A DNA stretch of 64,000 bases from Salegentibacter sp. 24 (GCF_004362395.1 NZ_SNWE01000002.1:230784-294783); one strand, 5' to 3'; numbered from the stretch's first letter, positions 17,498 through 27,571 are shown. Notes: generated by a model from the sequence alone, not told the origin. Numbers and translations: made by a program.

Positions 17498-18037
17498 TTA
17501 AAGTACTCGACGTGCCATTACAAAGGCGCTGTTCCAGTAGGATTCAGAAAGAGAAGATACGATTACCCCACTTGAGGTTGATGCATGAATAAAATAAATA
17601 TCGTTTTGTTTTACCTCTATTACCAAACCAACGTGATTAATAACTTTTCGGTTTTTATTAGTTTCAAAAAATAATAGATCACCAGGATTTACATGTTTAA
17701 TAAAAAGTCGTTTCCCTTCTAATGACATTGCCCGGGAAGTTCTGGGAATCGGGATATTTTCTTCTGAAAAAGCGGTGTAAATAAGTCCTGAACAATCCAT
17801 TCCACGCCTATTAGTTCCACCATATTTATATGGTGTACCTTCAAATCTCCTAGCTGTAGAAATAATTTTCCCAACCTTTTTCTCGGCGTTTATAATTTTA
17901 GAGCTGCCAGAGGTAGAAACCTTAGCCGTGTGATTATCTTTATTTTTAGTAGTAATAATCTTTGAGCGGGAGCTTCCACAGGAGATTAGACTTAGCATAA
18001 AAATACCAAAAAAGAGTAATTTGAAAACGTTCTGCAT
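17498..18037 (-). CDS. NlpC/P60 (C40) family cell-wall peptidase lipoprotein
   Basis: The protein is 179 residues. The lipobox LISC ends at Cys20, so it is probably a membrane-anchored lipoprotein. The catalytic set is clear: C82 in GMDCSGL, H135 in INHVGLV and H151 in FIHAS. The family cleaves peptidoglycan stem peptides (Spr/MepS type). A Ser/Lys-rich linker lies at 21-60. It sits 3 bp after lpxB, the last gene of a surE-led operon on this strand. Confidence 0.9.
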   Translation of the reverse strand: MQNVFKLLFFGIFMLSLISCGSSRSKIITTKNKDNHTAKVSTSGSSKIINAEKKVGKIISTARRFEGTPYKYGGTNRRGMDCSGLIYTAFSEENIPIPRTSRAMSLEGKRLFIKHVNPGDLLFFETNKNRKVINHVGLVIEVKQNDIYFIHASTSSGVIVSSLSESYWNSAFVMARRVL

Positions 18038-18040
18038 AGA

Positions 18041-19156
18041 TCAATTTTTAATCGCACTTACAATAAGTTTTGCGGTTTTTTCACTGGCTCCTTTCCCTCC
18101 CAGTTTTCTTTCCAGCTCAAAGTAATCTTTAAAGATCCTGGTACGATTCTTTTCATCAAGAATTTTTCTAAGCTCCTTTTTTAGGGTTTTAGAATTAAAG
18201 TTTTCCTGAATAAGTTCTTTTACAACTTCTCGATCCATAATAAGGTTGACCAGTGAAATATAATCTAGATTGACAATACGACGTGCAATTTGGTAGGAAA
18301 TATAGCTGCCTTTATAACAAACTACTTCTGGAATTTTGAATAGAGCAGTTTCTAAAGTTGCGGTTCCAGAAGTTACCATAGCTGCATAGGCAAGGCTAAG
18401 AACATCGTAAGTTTTATTCATAACCAGTTTGATGTTTTTATCTTTAATGAAAGGAGTGTAAAAGTGAGCATCCTGGCTAGGTGCACCCGCAATTACGAAC
18501 TGAAATTCGGGGAAATCTTCGGTAATGCTTAGCATAACTTCCAGCATTTTTGAAATCTCTTGTTTACGGCTCCCAGGCAAAACAGCAATTATAGGCCTGT
18601 GATCTAGCTGATATTCTTCTTTTATTCCCGTTACATTTGGAAGTTCTTTTTGCCCAATGGCGTCAATTAAAGGATGCCCTACAAAATGCACAGGAAAGTT
18701 ATGTTTTTCTTCATAGAATTCTTTTTCAAACGGAAGAATTACATACATATGATCTATATCTCTTTTTATTGCCTTGATCCTGTTTTCTTTCCAGGCCCAA
18801 ATTTGTGGGGATATATAATAATGCGTTTGGTAGCCTTCTTCTTTAGCCCATTTAGCCATTCTTAAATTAAAACCAGGATAATCTACAAAAATGATTACAT
18901 CCGGCTTGAAGTTACTGATGTCATCTTTACAAAAGGAAATATTTTTGAGGATGGTTCGTAGATTAAAAAGTACTTCTATAAAACCCATAAAGGCCAGTTC
19001 TCGATAATGTTTAACTATCTCGCCACCTTGTTTTTGCATAAGATCGCCACCCCAAAACCTGAATACCGCTTGTGAATCGATTGTCTTTAAAGCACGCATT
19101 AGGTTTGAAGCGTGAAGATCTCCTGATGCTTCTCCCGCAATAATATAATATTTCAT
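18041..19156 (-). CDS. lpxB: lipid-A-disaccharide synthase
   Basis: This 371-residue enzyme is a GT19 glycosyltransferase that joins UDP-diacylglucosamine and lipid X to form the lipid A disaccharide at the inner-membrane surface. The N-terminal AGEASGDLHASNLM, the central LPGSRKQEI and the C-terminal TSGTATLETALF are hallmark motifs. Length is normal. Gene order (surE, small membrane gene, lpxB, C40 peptidase) places it with envelope genes, and a lipid A product matches the LptC found elsewhere in the window. Confidence 0.95.
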   Translation of the reverse strand: MKYYIIAGEASGDLHASNLMRALKTIDSQAVFRFWGGDLMQKQGGEIVKHYRELAFMGFIEVLFNLRTILKNISFCKDDISNFKPDVIIFVDYPGFNLRMAKWAKEEGYQTHYYISPQIWAWKENRIKAIKRDIDHMYVILPFEKEFYEEKHNFPVHFVGHPLIDAIGQKELPNVTGIKEEYQLDHRPIIAVLPGSRKQEISKMLEVMLSITEDFPEFQFVIAGAPSQDAHFYTPFIKDKNIKLVMNKTYDVLSLAYAAMVTSGTATLETALFKIPEVVCYKGSYISYQIARRIVNLDYISLVNLIMDREVVKELIQENFNSKTLKKELRKILDEKNRTRIFKDYFELERKLGGKGASEKTAKLIVSAIKN

Positions 19157-19215
19157 CTGTTTGTAAATTTAATTTCCAATAGGAAAACTCTCCCGGATCT
19201 AGCCTCTTTCCAGGT

Positions 19216-19497
19216 TTAGACTATTTTTGAAATGAAAATTGCAATTGCGGCTATCATGGTTGCTAAAAGTACACCTCTTGCGTGATACATTTGTTTTTTT
19301 CGCAGGAAAATAAAGAATGGTAAAAAGTTCAAAATTGCCCCCAAAGCAATGAGTTTACCAATATATCCCTGAGCTATGGAATTGGATAGCGTTTCATCTA
19401 ATCCTATTTCAGAAAAAAGCAGGATATAAAGTAATATGCCACCAATATTTGAAGCAATTCCGGTTAAAAAACCTATTAAAATATTTTGTTTAATCAT
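19216..19497 (-). CDS. small three-span membrane protein of unknown function
   Basis: The protein is 93 residues with three hydrophobic segments (about 7-29, 46-63 and 72-92). The basic FLRKKQMYHARG stretch between the second and third suggests an inside loop. It overlaps the end of surE by 8 bp and precedes lpxB by 59 bp, so it is part of that operon. I do not recognise a family; its position suggests membrane or lipid A biology. Confidence 0.75.
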   Translation of the reverse strand: MIKQNILIGFLTGIASNIGGILLYILLFSEIGLDETLSNSIAQGYIGKLIALGAILNFLPFFIFLRKKQMYHARGVLLATMIAAIAIFISKIV

Positions 19498-20272
19498 TAA
19501 GTTCCCAGGTATTTAGATTGTCTAAAAAGTGATGTGCAGTTAGATCGAATTGTACTGGTACAATAGAGACGTAATTATTTTGCAGTGCCCATTCATCTGT
19601 ATCTTCACCCTTATCCTTATTTACGAATTTACCGCTTAGCCAATAATAATCGCGCCCCTGAGGATTTGTTCTTTTATCGAATTCTTCTTCCCAATGAGCA
19701 TTGGCCTGTCGACAAACCTTCATTCCTTTAATTTCTGAAGCGGATAATTTTGGAATATTCACATTTAAAACAACTCCCTTTGGCAGGCCGTTTTTAATAA
19801 CATTTCGGGTTATCGCTTTCACATATTTTCTGGCAGGTTCAAAATCAGCATTCAGTGAATAATCCAGTAAGGAGAAACCTATGGCAGGAATTCCCTCAAT
19901 CCCGGCTTCAACTGCTGCACTCATGGTTCCGGAGTAAATCACATTTATTGAAGAATTTGAACCGTGATTAATTCCGCTAACGCAAAGGTCGGGTTTTCGG
20001 TGCAGGATTTCCTGGGTGGCAATTTTTACGCAATCCGCAGGGGTGCCAGAGCAGCTAAATTCTTTATGCTTGTAATTTTCTTTTATCGTAACCTGCTCAC
20101 AAAATAAGGTATCACTGATGGTAATGGCGTGTCCCATTCCGCTTTGCGGGCTATCGGGCGCCACTACTACAACATCTCCTAATTCTTTCATCACTTCAAT
20201 CAGGGTTCTTATTCCGGGAGCGGTAATCCCGTCGTCATTGGTTACCAGTATTAATGGTTTATGCTTAGTCAT
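19490..20272 (-). CDS. surE: 5'/3'-nucleotidase SurE
   Basis: The protein is 260 residues. SurE removes phosphate from nucleoside monophosphates (and short polyphosphate in some species) with a divalent metal. Metal ligands are seen in LVTNDDGI (N12, D13, D14), the PDSPQSGMGHAIT motif and the conserved SGINHGSNSS loop. Length is typical. It leads the minus-strand operon surE - small membrane gene - lpxB - C40 peptidase, and is divergent from the Prc-type protease. Confidence 0.95.
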   Translation of the reverse strand: MTKHKPLILVTNDDGITAPGIRTLIEVMKELGDVVVVAPDSPQSGMGHAITISDTLFCEQVTIKENYKHKEFSCSGTPADCVKIATQEILHRKPDLCVSGINHGSNSSINVIYSGTMSAAVEAGIEGIPAIGFSLLDYSLNADFEPARKYVKAITRNVIKNGLPKGVVLNVNIPKLSASEIKGMKVCRQANAHWEEEFDKRTNPQGRDYYWLSGKFVNKDKGEDTDEWALQNNYVSIVPVQFDLTAHHFLDNLNTWELND

Positions 20273-20395
20273 AGCTATTTTTATATAAGCTAAAATAGTA
20301 ATTTCCGCTAGAAACCTTATCTTAGTAGTTTAACAAATTATTATTACCTGTTAGCTTTATTGGCACAATTTTTAATGTATTTTGGAGAGCTGTTA

Positions 20396-22552
20396 ATGAT
20401 GAAATTTATGCGATTTATGAAAAGGAATTTAAAATTAATGGTGGTAGTACTTTTAATGGCTGCCACATCTTGTAGTTTTACTACTAAAAAATTTGACGAT
20501 CCAAATAAAGATAAGCTATTAATAGACCTTATCACTTATGTACTAAATGAAGGGCATTATGATGCTAGGGAAATTAATGATGAATTTTCTAAAGATGTAT
20601 ATAATAAATATCTTGAAAATTTGGATGCGTCTAAACGTTTCTTTTATGCCGACGATATTAAAGAGTTTAGCCAGTACAAGGATAAAATTGATGACCAGAT
20701 TGAGGAAAAAAAGATCGATTTTTTCGATCTGACTTATAACCGACTAATAAAGCGAAGTGATGAGGCCCGTGAGATCTTCAAGGAAATTCTTGCTAAGCCT
20801 TTTGATTTTTCTAAGGAAGAAGATATCAATACCGATTTTTCTAAAGCCGAATATGTATCTTCAAAAAAAGAATTAAAAGAGCGTTGGAGAAAACAACTTA
20901 AGTTTTCTACACTCATTACCTATTATGATAAGATAGAAGAGGAACGACAGAAAAAGGAAGAAAACCCAGATTATGAAATGAAGTCTAAAGAAGAGCTCGA
21001 GAAAGAAGCTCGGGAAGTTACCTTAACTTCTTTAGAAGAATATTTTGATTTTACTGATGACTTTGAGAGGAAAGATTATTTTTCGATCTATCTCAATTCA
21101 ATTGTAGAAAGATTTGATCCCCATACGTATTACTTTGCTCCACAGGATAAAGATAGATTTGATATTGCGATGTCAGGTCAACTTGAAGGAATAGGTGCGA
21201 GGCTGCAAAAGAAAAGTGACAATATTACAATTACTGAAGTAATTTCTGGAGGTCCGGCCTGGAGAAGTGAAGAACTTGCTGCGGGAGATGAGATCCTGAA
21301 GGTTCAACAGGAAGACGAAGAAGAACCCGTGAGCATCGTGGGGATGCGCCTAGAGGATGCTGTAGAACTTATTAAGGGGCCCAAAGACTCTAAAGTTACG
21401 CTAACTGTTCGTAAGAAGTTAATGGGGAATATTGAAGAAATTACTTTGACCCGTGATATAGTTGAAATTGAAGAGACCTACGCTAAAACTGCGATGGTAA
21501 AAGAAGGTGGGAAGAATTTTGGTATAATTAATTTACCTAAGTTCTACTTTAATATGGAAGATTACGAAGAACGAAATGCAGCTTCAGATATTAAAAAGGA
21601 TATTATTCGCCTTAAGAAAGAGAATATGGATGGTTTAGTTCTTGACCTTAGAAATAATGGAGGGGGATCATTGAAAACTGTTGTAGATATTGCAGGGCTT
21701 TTTATTAAAGAAGGTCCAGTTGTTCAGGTTAAATCTAATGGCGAGAGAAAGGATGTACTTTCAGATGAAGACCCATCTGTACTTTGGGATGGTCCGCTTG
21801 TAATTTTAGTAAATGAGCTTTCTGCTTCGGCTTCAGAGATTTTAGCCGCTGCAATGCAAGACTATGAACGAGCTATTATCATCGGAAGTAAACAAACTTA
21901 TGGTAAGGGTACCGTTCAAAATGTTGTGGATCTTAATCGTTGGTTAAGAAGCAATGAATTTGGAGATGTCGGTGCACTTAAGCTTACTACTCAGAAATTC
22001 TACAGGGTAAATGGAGGATCTACTCAATTGGAAGGTGTGAAAAGTGATGTAGTAGTTCCGGATCGTTACAGTTTTGTTGAAATTGGTGAGAAAGATCAGG
22101 ATAATCCCCTGCCTTGGGATAAAATAAATCCTGCCGATTATAATGTGTGGGACGGTTATGTGAATTTTGAGAAAACTATTGCTGAAAGCAAAGCTAGAAT
22201 GAATTCAAACAAGCAATTAAAGTTAATAGAGGAACATGCTAGATGGATCAAGGAACAAAGCGACGAAAGTTCTCATTCTTTGCAGTTTGAAGAGTATGCA
22301 ACTTCTGCCGAGATGAATCAAAAGATGGCAAAAAGGTTTGATTCTATTAATAATTATAAAACTGACCTCACTTTTACTTCCTTACCCTATGAAAAGGAAT
22401 TGTTTGAAACCGATACAATTTTGGAAGAAAAAAGAGATCGCTGGCATAGTAGTTTGAGTAAAGATGTGTATGTTGAAGAAGCAATTCACGTGCTCTCTGA
22501 TATGAGAAAGAATAATATTAGACCAGATCATCTAGCAAAGGTTAGAGATTGA
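20396..22552 (+). CDS. carboxy-terminal processing protease (Prc/Tsp type, S41A), lipoprotein
   Basis: The protein is 718 residues from the ATG at 20396; an upstream TTG at 20360 would add residues that spoil the signal. The lipobox ATSC ends at Cys26. An alpha-helical N-terminal region is followed by a PDZ domain (about 265-345) and the S41 protease core, with the Ser-Lys dyad S478 in ELSASASEI and K504 in TYGKGTVQ. The long form, with helical N- and C-terminal parts, matches E. coli Prc more than CtpA. It should degrade or trim periplasmic proteins from their C-terminus. It is transcribed alone and ends in a strong terminator. Confidence 0.93.
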   Translation: MMKFMRFMKRNLKLMVVVLLMAATSCSFTTKKFDDPNKDKLLIDLITYVLNEGHYDAREINDEFSKDVYNKYLENLDASKRFFYADDIKEFSQYKDKIDDQIEEKKIDFFDLTYNRLIKRSDEAREIFKEILAKPFDFSKEEDINTDFSKAEYVSSKKELKERWRKQLKFSTLITYYDKIEEERQKKEENPDYEMKSKEELEKEAREVTLTSLEEYFDFTDDFERKDYFSIYLNSIVERFDPHTYYFAPQDKDRFDIAMSGQLEGIGARLQKKSDNITITEVISGGPAWRSEELAAGDEILKVQQEDEEEPVSIVGMRLEDAVELIKGPKDSKVTLTVRKKLMGNIEEITLTRDIVEIEETYAKTAMVKEGGKNFGIINLPKFYFNMEDYEERNAASDIKKDIIRLKKENMDGLVLDLRNNGGGSLKTVVDIAGLFIKEGPVVQVKSNGERKDVLSDEDPSVLWDGPLVILVNELSASASEILAAAMQDYERAIIIGSKQTYGKGTVQNVVDLNRWLRSNEFGDVGALKLTTQKFYRVNGGSTQLEGVKSDVVVPDRYSFVEIGEKDQDNPLPWDKINPADYNVWDGYVNFEKTIAESKARMNSNKQLKLIEEHARWIKEQSDESSHSLQFEEYATSAEMNQKMAKRFDSINNYKTDLTFTSLPYEKELFETDTILEEKRDRWHSSLSKDVYVEEAIHVLSDMRKNNIRPDHLAKVRD

Positions 22553-22571
22553 AACTTTTTGCTTAATTATT

Positions 22572-22608
22572 AAAGAAACGCTTCAGCAATGAAGCGTTTC
22601 TTTTTTTG
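22572..22608 (+). terminator. terminator after the Prc-type gene
   Basis: AAAGAAACGCTTC and GAAGCGTTTCTTT form a long perfect stem with an AGCAAT loop and a T-run. The A-rich left side could also serve the converging rodA operon. Confidence 0.9.
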
Positions 22609-23057
22609 GATGTGTATCACTTAAAGGTGATAGTCCCTTATGAGGCTTTTATAGTTAGCGATCCCTAGCTTAAGGGATGATCCACCGCGAGATGAATCTG
22701 AAGGAAAACGGCAATAATGTTCCCAGAGAGGGGAAATTTACCATTATATACAAGATACCTGAACTGGCTGAGCTTTTGCAATAAGACAACTTCCTGAAGA
22801 TATCAAGGGCTAGGGTGTGATTAAACAGTAAAAAATTTGCCTTATAATGGCGTTAAACCCGGCAATTGTTCAAACCAAGACTATTAATGATAGGTTAGGT
22901 TTGGATAGTAGCTTAAGGGAGTAAATTAGAACCCCTTCCCTGAAATTAAAAAGATGCTAAAGCAGAATACTCACGAATATCCTTCTTCAAATTAGGCTAT
23001 AGTAGAGGTGGTAAATAATATAATCTCTGCTTTAATTGAAAAATATTAAATTTGTAT
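22609..23057. other. gene-free stretch, possibly decayed sequence
   Basis: About 450 bp between converging genes hold no convincing gene. The best frame is 22692-22784, a 30-residue peptide beginning MNLKENGNNVPREGKF with an ordinary codon look but no recognisable family or length. Base composition is less AT-rich than other spacers, which fits a degraded coding region. I see no repeat or transposase remnant. Confidence 0.35.
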
Positions 23058-23138
23058 ATGTTAAAACGAAAATATATTTACCCGATAATTATTTTAATAG
23101 TTGCAGCTGTCTTGCTTTTGATAGATAGTTATAATTAA
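23058..23138 (+). CDS. possible 26-residue membrane microprotein
   Basis: A short frame starts MLKRKYIYP and then forms a single hydrophobic helix (IIILIVAAVLLLI) with a short polar tail, the pattern of a bacterial membrane microprotein. It overlaps the 3' end of rodA by 4 bp on the opposite strand. A TAAATTTG sequence (23047-23054) lies only 4 bp before the ATG, which would place the transcript start on or past it, so if that element is the promoter this frame is not translated. The case is weak. Confidence 0.25.
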   Translation: MLKRKYIYPIIILIVAAVLLLIDSYN

Positions 23139-24385
23139 TTAAAAGACATTCTTTCTGAATCCAACTTTACGAATATAAAAAGAAGGATGGTAAATCCCCA
23201 GAGCCCTGACCCCCCGTAACTCAAAAAAGGTAAGGGGATGCCAACAGTAGGAAAAATACCAATCACCATTCCTATATTTACTAGAAAGTGCATAAAGATA
23301 ATTCCTATAACTCCGTATCCATAGACCCTATTAAAAGTTGAACGCTGTCTTTCCGCAAGATAAATTAGTCTTAGCATTAATAGCACAAAGAGGCCAATAA
23401 TAAAAGTGCTGCCAAGAAAACCCCATTCTTCTCCTACGGTACTGAAGATATAATCGGTGTGTTGCTCGGGAACAAAGTGTCCTTTGGTTTGGGTTCCTTC
23501 TGTCCAGCCTTTTCCAAATAAACCGCCACTCCCTATGGCAATTTCGCTCTGGTTGGTATTATAGCCTATTCCCCTGGAGTCTACTTCTCTTCCCAGCACA
23601 ATATTAAACCTATCGCGATGATGTTGTTTAAAAACATTTTGAAATACATAATTCACCGAAAGTGAAAAGCCTACCGCAACCGCTGCAAAAAAGAGATACT
23701 TGATTAGGTTTGGCCGCCTTTTTAAATTTTTAAGGTAAGTTAGGATTAGAATAATAAGAACACCTCCGATTACCCATAAAGGACCAAAAGCCAGGGTGGC
23801 TACAAATAAAATAGCAGCAAAAAACCCAAGAAGTAAATAAGCAAAATGCAAACCTTCCCTGTACAGGGCAAAGGCGAAAGAAAAATAAATCATAGCGCTT
23901 CCTGCATCGGGCTGGAGTAGTACTAAAAGCATGGGTAATCCAACAATTAGAAAGACTCGCAATTGATGTGTGAAATCTTTAATATTGGTTTGTATACCAC
24001 TTAAGTATTTTGCTACGGCCAGTGCCGTGGCCGCCTTTGCAAACTCTGCAGGCTGTATGCTTACCGGGCCTATTTGATACCATGCTGTTTGACCTGCAAT
24101 GGTACTACCAAAAATAAATAGGCCTGCTAGACTTAAAAGACTTATCGCATAAATGACACTTGAAAAACGTTGATAGAATTTCGCTTCAATAGATAATAGG
24201 ATAATAACCAGAAGGAAACTTAAAATAATCCAAAGCGCCTGTTTGCTGTATATTTGAGAAAATTCAAAAAAATCGGAATGATCTTCAGCTAAGGATGCAG
24301 AATAAATGTTCGCCCAGCCAAAGCCTACTAACAAAAGGTAAATTAAAATAGTAATCCAATCGAATCCCGTTGCGCTTTTCCCCAT
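23135..24385 (-). CDS. rodA: rod-shape SEDS peptidoglycan polymerase RodA
   Basis: The protein is 416 residues with about ten membrane helices. SEDS family features include IQPAEFAK, LLQPDAGSAM (the conserved Asp) and EQHTDYIFSTVGEEWGF near the C-terminus. RodA polymerises lipid II into glycan strands during cell elongation, paired with PBP2. Here it starts directly after the mrdA stop, with no gap, as last gene of the mre operon; this context marks it as RodA and not FtsW. Confidence 0.95.
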   Translation of the reverse strand: MGKSATGFDWITILIYLLLVGFGWANIYSASLAEDHSDFFEFSQIYSKQALWIILSFLLVIILLSIEAKFYQRFSSVIYAISLLSLAGLFIFGSTIAGQTAWYQIGPVSIQPAEFAKAATALAVAKYLSGIQTNIKDFTHQLRVFLIVGLPMLLVLLQPDAGSAMIYFSFAFALYREGLHFAYLLLGFFAAILFVATLAFGPLWVIGGVLIILILTYLKNLKRRPNLIKYLFFAAVAVGFSLSVNYVFQNVFKQHHRDRFNIVLGREVDSRGIGYNTNQSEIAIGSGGLFGKGWTEGTQTKGHFVPEQHTDYIFSTVGEEWGFLGSTFIIGLFVLLMLRLIYLAERQRSTFNRVYGYGVIGIIFMHFLVNIGMVIGIFPTVGIPLPFLSYGGSGLWGFTILLFIFVKLDSERMSFN

Positions 24386-26254
24386 TTATTGATTAATTCT
24401 AAAAGGTTCTCCACTAAGCGGTTTGGCATATTCCTCTTTAAGACTGTGGTTTAAGATCCAGTCTTCCATATCGGTTCGGGTTATTTCCTTTTTAAGATAT
24501 TTTTCTACCATTAAGCTGGCAATCCTTCCTGCGTATCGACTCCCCCAGTATCCGTTTTCAACAAATACGGCAATCGCTATTTTAGGATCGTCAACCGGGG
24601 CAAAAGCAATAAAGATTGAGTGATCGGTAAGCTGCGTGCGCTTTCCATCAATCTCTGTAAAGTTCTCTGCAGTTCCGGTTTTTCCCGCAATTTCGATTCC
24701 AGGTATCTGTAAACTGCTTGCAGTCCCTTTTTTATATACCTGGTGCATGCCTTCTACTACAGGTTCAAAATGTTTAGGATCTATGGTAGTTTTGTTCTTT
24801 TTCGTGAATTTTTCTTCTTTAATGGGATCACCTTCAATTTTTTTCAAAATATGCGGGGTATAGTACCAACCACGATTTGCTATAATAGCCGTCATATTTG
24901 CTAATTGAATCGGGGTCATCAAAACCTCTCCCTGACCGATAGCATTAGAAATTGTGGCGGTAGCATACCACTCATAGGTTGGGTAGTCATAAATTTGGTT
25001 GTAATATTCTGCATCTGGTATTTTGCCCGGCCTGCCTGTGCTGAGATCATTACCCATAAATTGTCCCAGGCCAAAACTTTTTAAATGTTTGTTCCATGTA
25101 TTAATTCCTTCCTGAGGGGTAGGGAATTTTTCAATTGTTTTACGATAAACCTGCGCAAAATAGGAATTACAGGAGTGAGCAATACCCGGGACCATATCCA
25201 GAGGGCTTGGATGAGAATGACAGCCCAAAGGACGCCTTGCGCCATAGTTGTACCCGTTATTACAGGAAAATGTATCATCGGTATCTACGACACCTTCCTG
25301 AAGTCCAATTAAAGCGGTTAATGTTTTAAAAGGAGATCCGGGAGGATATTCAGCTAAGAGTCCACGGTCATAAAGAGGCCGTGCAATAGAATCGTAATAA
25401 AGCCGAGTATAATTAGGAGATCTTTTTCTGCCTACTAGTAAGGAAGGATCGTAATTTGGAGCAGTTATCAAAGATAAAATTTCTCCACTTTCTGGTTCAA
25501 TGGCCACAATGCCCCCCCTTTTGTTTTCCATTAATTTTTCACCATAGGCCTGAAGTTGTGCATCTATGGTAATAGTTATGTCTTTCCCTTTTGTTGGGAG
25601 GGTATCATATATTCCATCTTTATATGGTCCAATATTACGATTAAACCTATCTTTCTGAATGTACTTTACACCTTTTTTTCCACGCAACAAATCTTCGTAT
25701 ACTTTTTCTACGCCGCTTCTTCCTATAAGGTCACCCGAAATATAGTATGGATCTTCATTAATTTTTTGCTGATTTACCTGTGCGATATACCCCAATACAT
25801 TTGCGCTGTGGTCCACCTGATAATCTCTTAAAGAACGCTTCTGAATGTAGAAACCTTCATATTTTCTCATTTTCTCCTGCAAATAAGCATATTCAGCTTT
25901 TGTTAGCTGGGGAATAATTACCGATGGAAGGATAGGAGAATAAATCTTGGCTTTGTCTAAACGCCGCCCCAATTCTTCGGGTTCTATACTTAGAATTTTA
26001 CAGAATTCAGTAGTATCAAAGGGTTTTAGGTTTCGTGGTATTGCCATTACATCGTACGAGGGCTGGTTAGAAACCATTAATTTCCCGTTTCGGTCAGAAA
26101 TATAGCCCCGCTGCGGATAATCGTAAACTATTTCTATGGCATTATCCTGCGAACGAACCGTAAAAGATTCGTCCATTATTTGTAAATAGAATAAGCGGGC
26201 AAGAAAAACAATGCCCGTGGTAAGAATAATAATGTATAAAAGTAATTTTCTCAT
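24386..26254 (-). CDS. mrdA: penicillin-binding protein 2
   Basis: This 622-residue class B transpeptidase cross-links side-wall peptidoglycan with RodA. A single N-terminal anchor (about 4-22) is followed by a PBP dimer domain and then the transpeptidase domain. Its three motifs are SPFK (the active-site Ser near residue 304), SCNSYF (SxN) and KTGTAEN near 520. Length is normal. It overlaps mreD by 4 bp and abuts rodA. Confidence 0.95.
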   Translation of the reverse strand: MRKLLLYIIILTTGIVFLARLFYLQIMDESFTVRSQDNAIEIVYDYPQRGYISDRNGKLMVSNQPSYDVMAIPRNLKPFDTTEFCKILSIEPEELGRRLDKAKIYSPILPSVIIPQLTKAEYAYLQEKMRKYEGFYIQKRSLRDYQVDHSANVLGYIAQVNQQKINEDPYYISGDLIGRSGVEKVYEDLLRGKKGVKYIQKDRFNRNIGPYKDGIYDTLPTKGKDITITIDAQLQAYGEKLMENKRGGIVAIEPESGEILSLITAPNYDPSLLVGRKRSPNYTRLYYDSIARPLYDRGLLAEYPPGSPFKTLTALIGLQEGVVDTDDTFSCNNGYNYGARRPLGCHSHPSPLDMVPGIAHSCNSYFAQVYRKTIEKFPTPQEGINTWNKHLKSFGLGQFMGNDLSTGRPGKIPDAEYYNQIYDYPTYEWYATATISNAIGQGEVLMTPIQLANMTAIIANRGWYYTPHILKKIEGDPIKEEKFTKKNKTTIDPKHFEPVVEGMHQVYKKGTASSLQIPGIEIAGKTGTAENFTEIDGKRTQLTDHSIFIAFAPVDDPKIAIAVFVENGYWGSRYAGRIASLMVEKYLKKEITRTDMEDWILNHSLKEEYAKPLSGEPFRINQ

Positions 26255-26757
26255 CTATATTTTTTACTGAAAACCGCTAAGCTTAACATAATTAGAATAA
26301 CACTAAAAAGCCCTGCAAATAACGTTTTTTTGAGCACTATTATTATATGACTTAAGCTGAACATTTCCAAGAAAAATAAGATAAAATGATGAATTAAAAT
26401 ACTTATAAAAATATAACTCACTCTTGCTCCAAAAGGTGTAGTGGAAAGTCTTAAGTTTTGATGATCGTAGCTTATACCAAAGGAAAATCGTAATAAATTA
26501 GGTCTTACAAAAGCTAGTACCAGGCAGGCTGCGGCGTGAGCCCCGCCGCTGTCTTCAAAAAGGTCGATACTGAAACCCAATAGGAACGAGAGAATTAAAA
26601 AAAGACTTCGATTGGAATTAAAGGGATAAAGTAAAATGAATAATATGTATAGATAGGGGTTTATGTATCCTAAAAAGTTAATGTTACTTAGGATGAGTAC
26701 CTGTATTAATACCAGGCCTAAAAATCTAATGCTATTTTTTACAATGTTATTGTTCAT
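26251..26757 (-). CDS. mreD: rod shape-determining protein MreD
   Basis: The protein is 168 residues with about five membrane helices. MreD sequences are poorly conserved, so the call rests on size, topology and position: it overlaps mreC by 11 bp and mrdA by 4 bp. FSIDLFEDSGGAHAAACLVLA matches the usual MreD core with its conserved Asp and Gly in mid-helix. It is part of the elongasome membrane complex. Confidence 0.9.
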   Translation of the reverse strand: MNNNIVKNSIRFLGLVLIQVLILSNINFLGYINPYLYILFILLYPFNSNRSLFLILSFLLGFSIDLFEDSGGAHAAACLVLAFVRPNLLRFSFGISYDHQNLRLSTTPFGARVSYIFISILIHHFILFFLEMFSLSHIIIVLKKTLFAGLFSVILIMLSLAVFSKKYR

Positions 26758-27571
26758 CTTCCCGCTCTAATTCCTGTATATTTTCTTTATCCAGGTTTTC
26801 AATTACATAGACATAACCAATATTTGTCATATCATTAAAAAGCTTGACATCAATGGTATAATAACTTTGGCTTTGGTCCAGCTCAAAATTTTCAATTTGA
26901 CCAATAGGAATTCCTTCCGGAAAAATCAAGGATTTACCCCCTGTTATTATGGTATCTCCTTTTTTGACAGGCGCTTGACGAGGCACGTCTATTAACTGAA
27001 CGATATTAGGATTTTCACCGTTCCAGATTAAACTTCCAAAATGATTGGTTTTACTAAGTTGTGCATTAATTTTAGATTCTGAGTTTAATATCGAAATTAC
27101 CCTGGAAAATCTTTTATTAACACGGTCGACGATTCCGATTACTCCTTTGCTGGTAATAACTCCAAAATCTGCTTTAATACCAGATTCCTTCCCCTGGTTT
27201 AAGGTTAGAAAATTGTTTGGTTTGGAATAATTATTATTTATAACTCTTGCGGTTCTGAAATAATAAGTACCCTCAAAACTGGAAGTATCGGTATAGTTCT
27301 CTATGGGAATAGTGTCTTTTAAATTAGTGAGTACATTGCGAAGTTGCTTATTTTCTTCCATTAACCGCTCATTGTATTCATCTAAATGCATATACTTGTC
27401 AAAATCGTTGGCCCAGGAATAGATTCCCCCGGTAAGGCTATTTGCCGAACTTATAAAGCTACTTTTATGAAAAGAATGTGTTTGAATCGTGAAAAATACA
27501 GATAATGCAAGCAAGAATAAGAATAAGATATTATTCTTATTCCGAATAAGAAAATTGAAAATTTGCTGCAT
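26747..27571 (-). CDS. mreC: rod shape-determining protein MreC
   Basis: The protein is 274 residues. One N-terminal membrane helix (about 13-29) is followed by a predicted coiled coil (about 60-90) and the two beta-barrel MreC domains, with GVIGIVDRVNKRFSRVISIL as a recognisable segment. MreC forms filaments in the periplasm and activates PBP2-RodA. The C-terminus is acidic and overlaps mreD by 11 bp. It is 13 bp after mreB. Confidence 0.95.
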   Translation of the reverse strand: MQQIFNFLIRNKNNILFLFLLALSVFFTIQTHSFHKSSFISSANSLTGGIYSWANDFDKYMHLDEYNERLMEENKQLRNVLTNLKDTIPIENYTDTSSFEGTYYFRTARVINNNYSKPNNFLTLNQGKESGIKADFGVITSKGVIGIVDRVNKRFSRVISILNSESKINAQLSKTNHFGSLIWNGENPNIVQLIDVPRQAPVKKGDTIITGGKSLIFPEGIPIGQIENFELDQSQSYYTIDVKLFNDMTNIGYVYVIENLDKENIQELEREDEQ

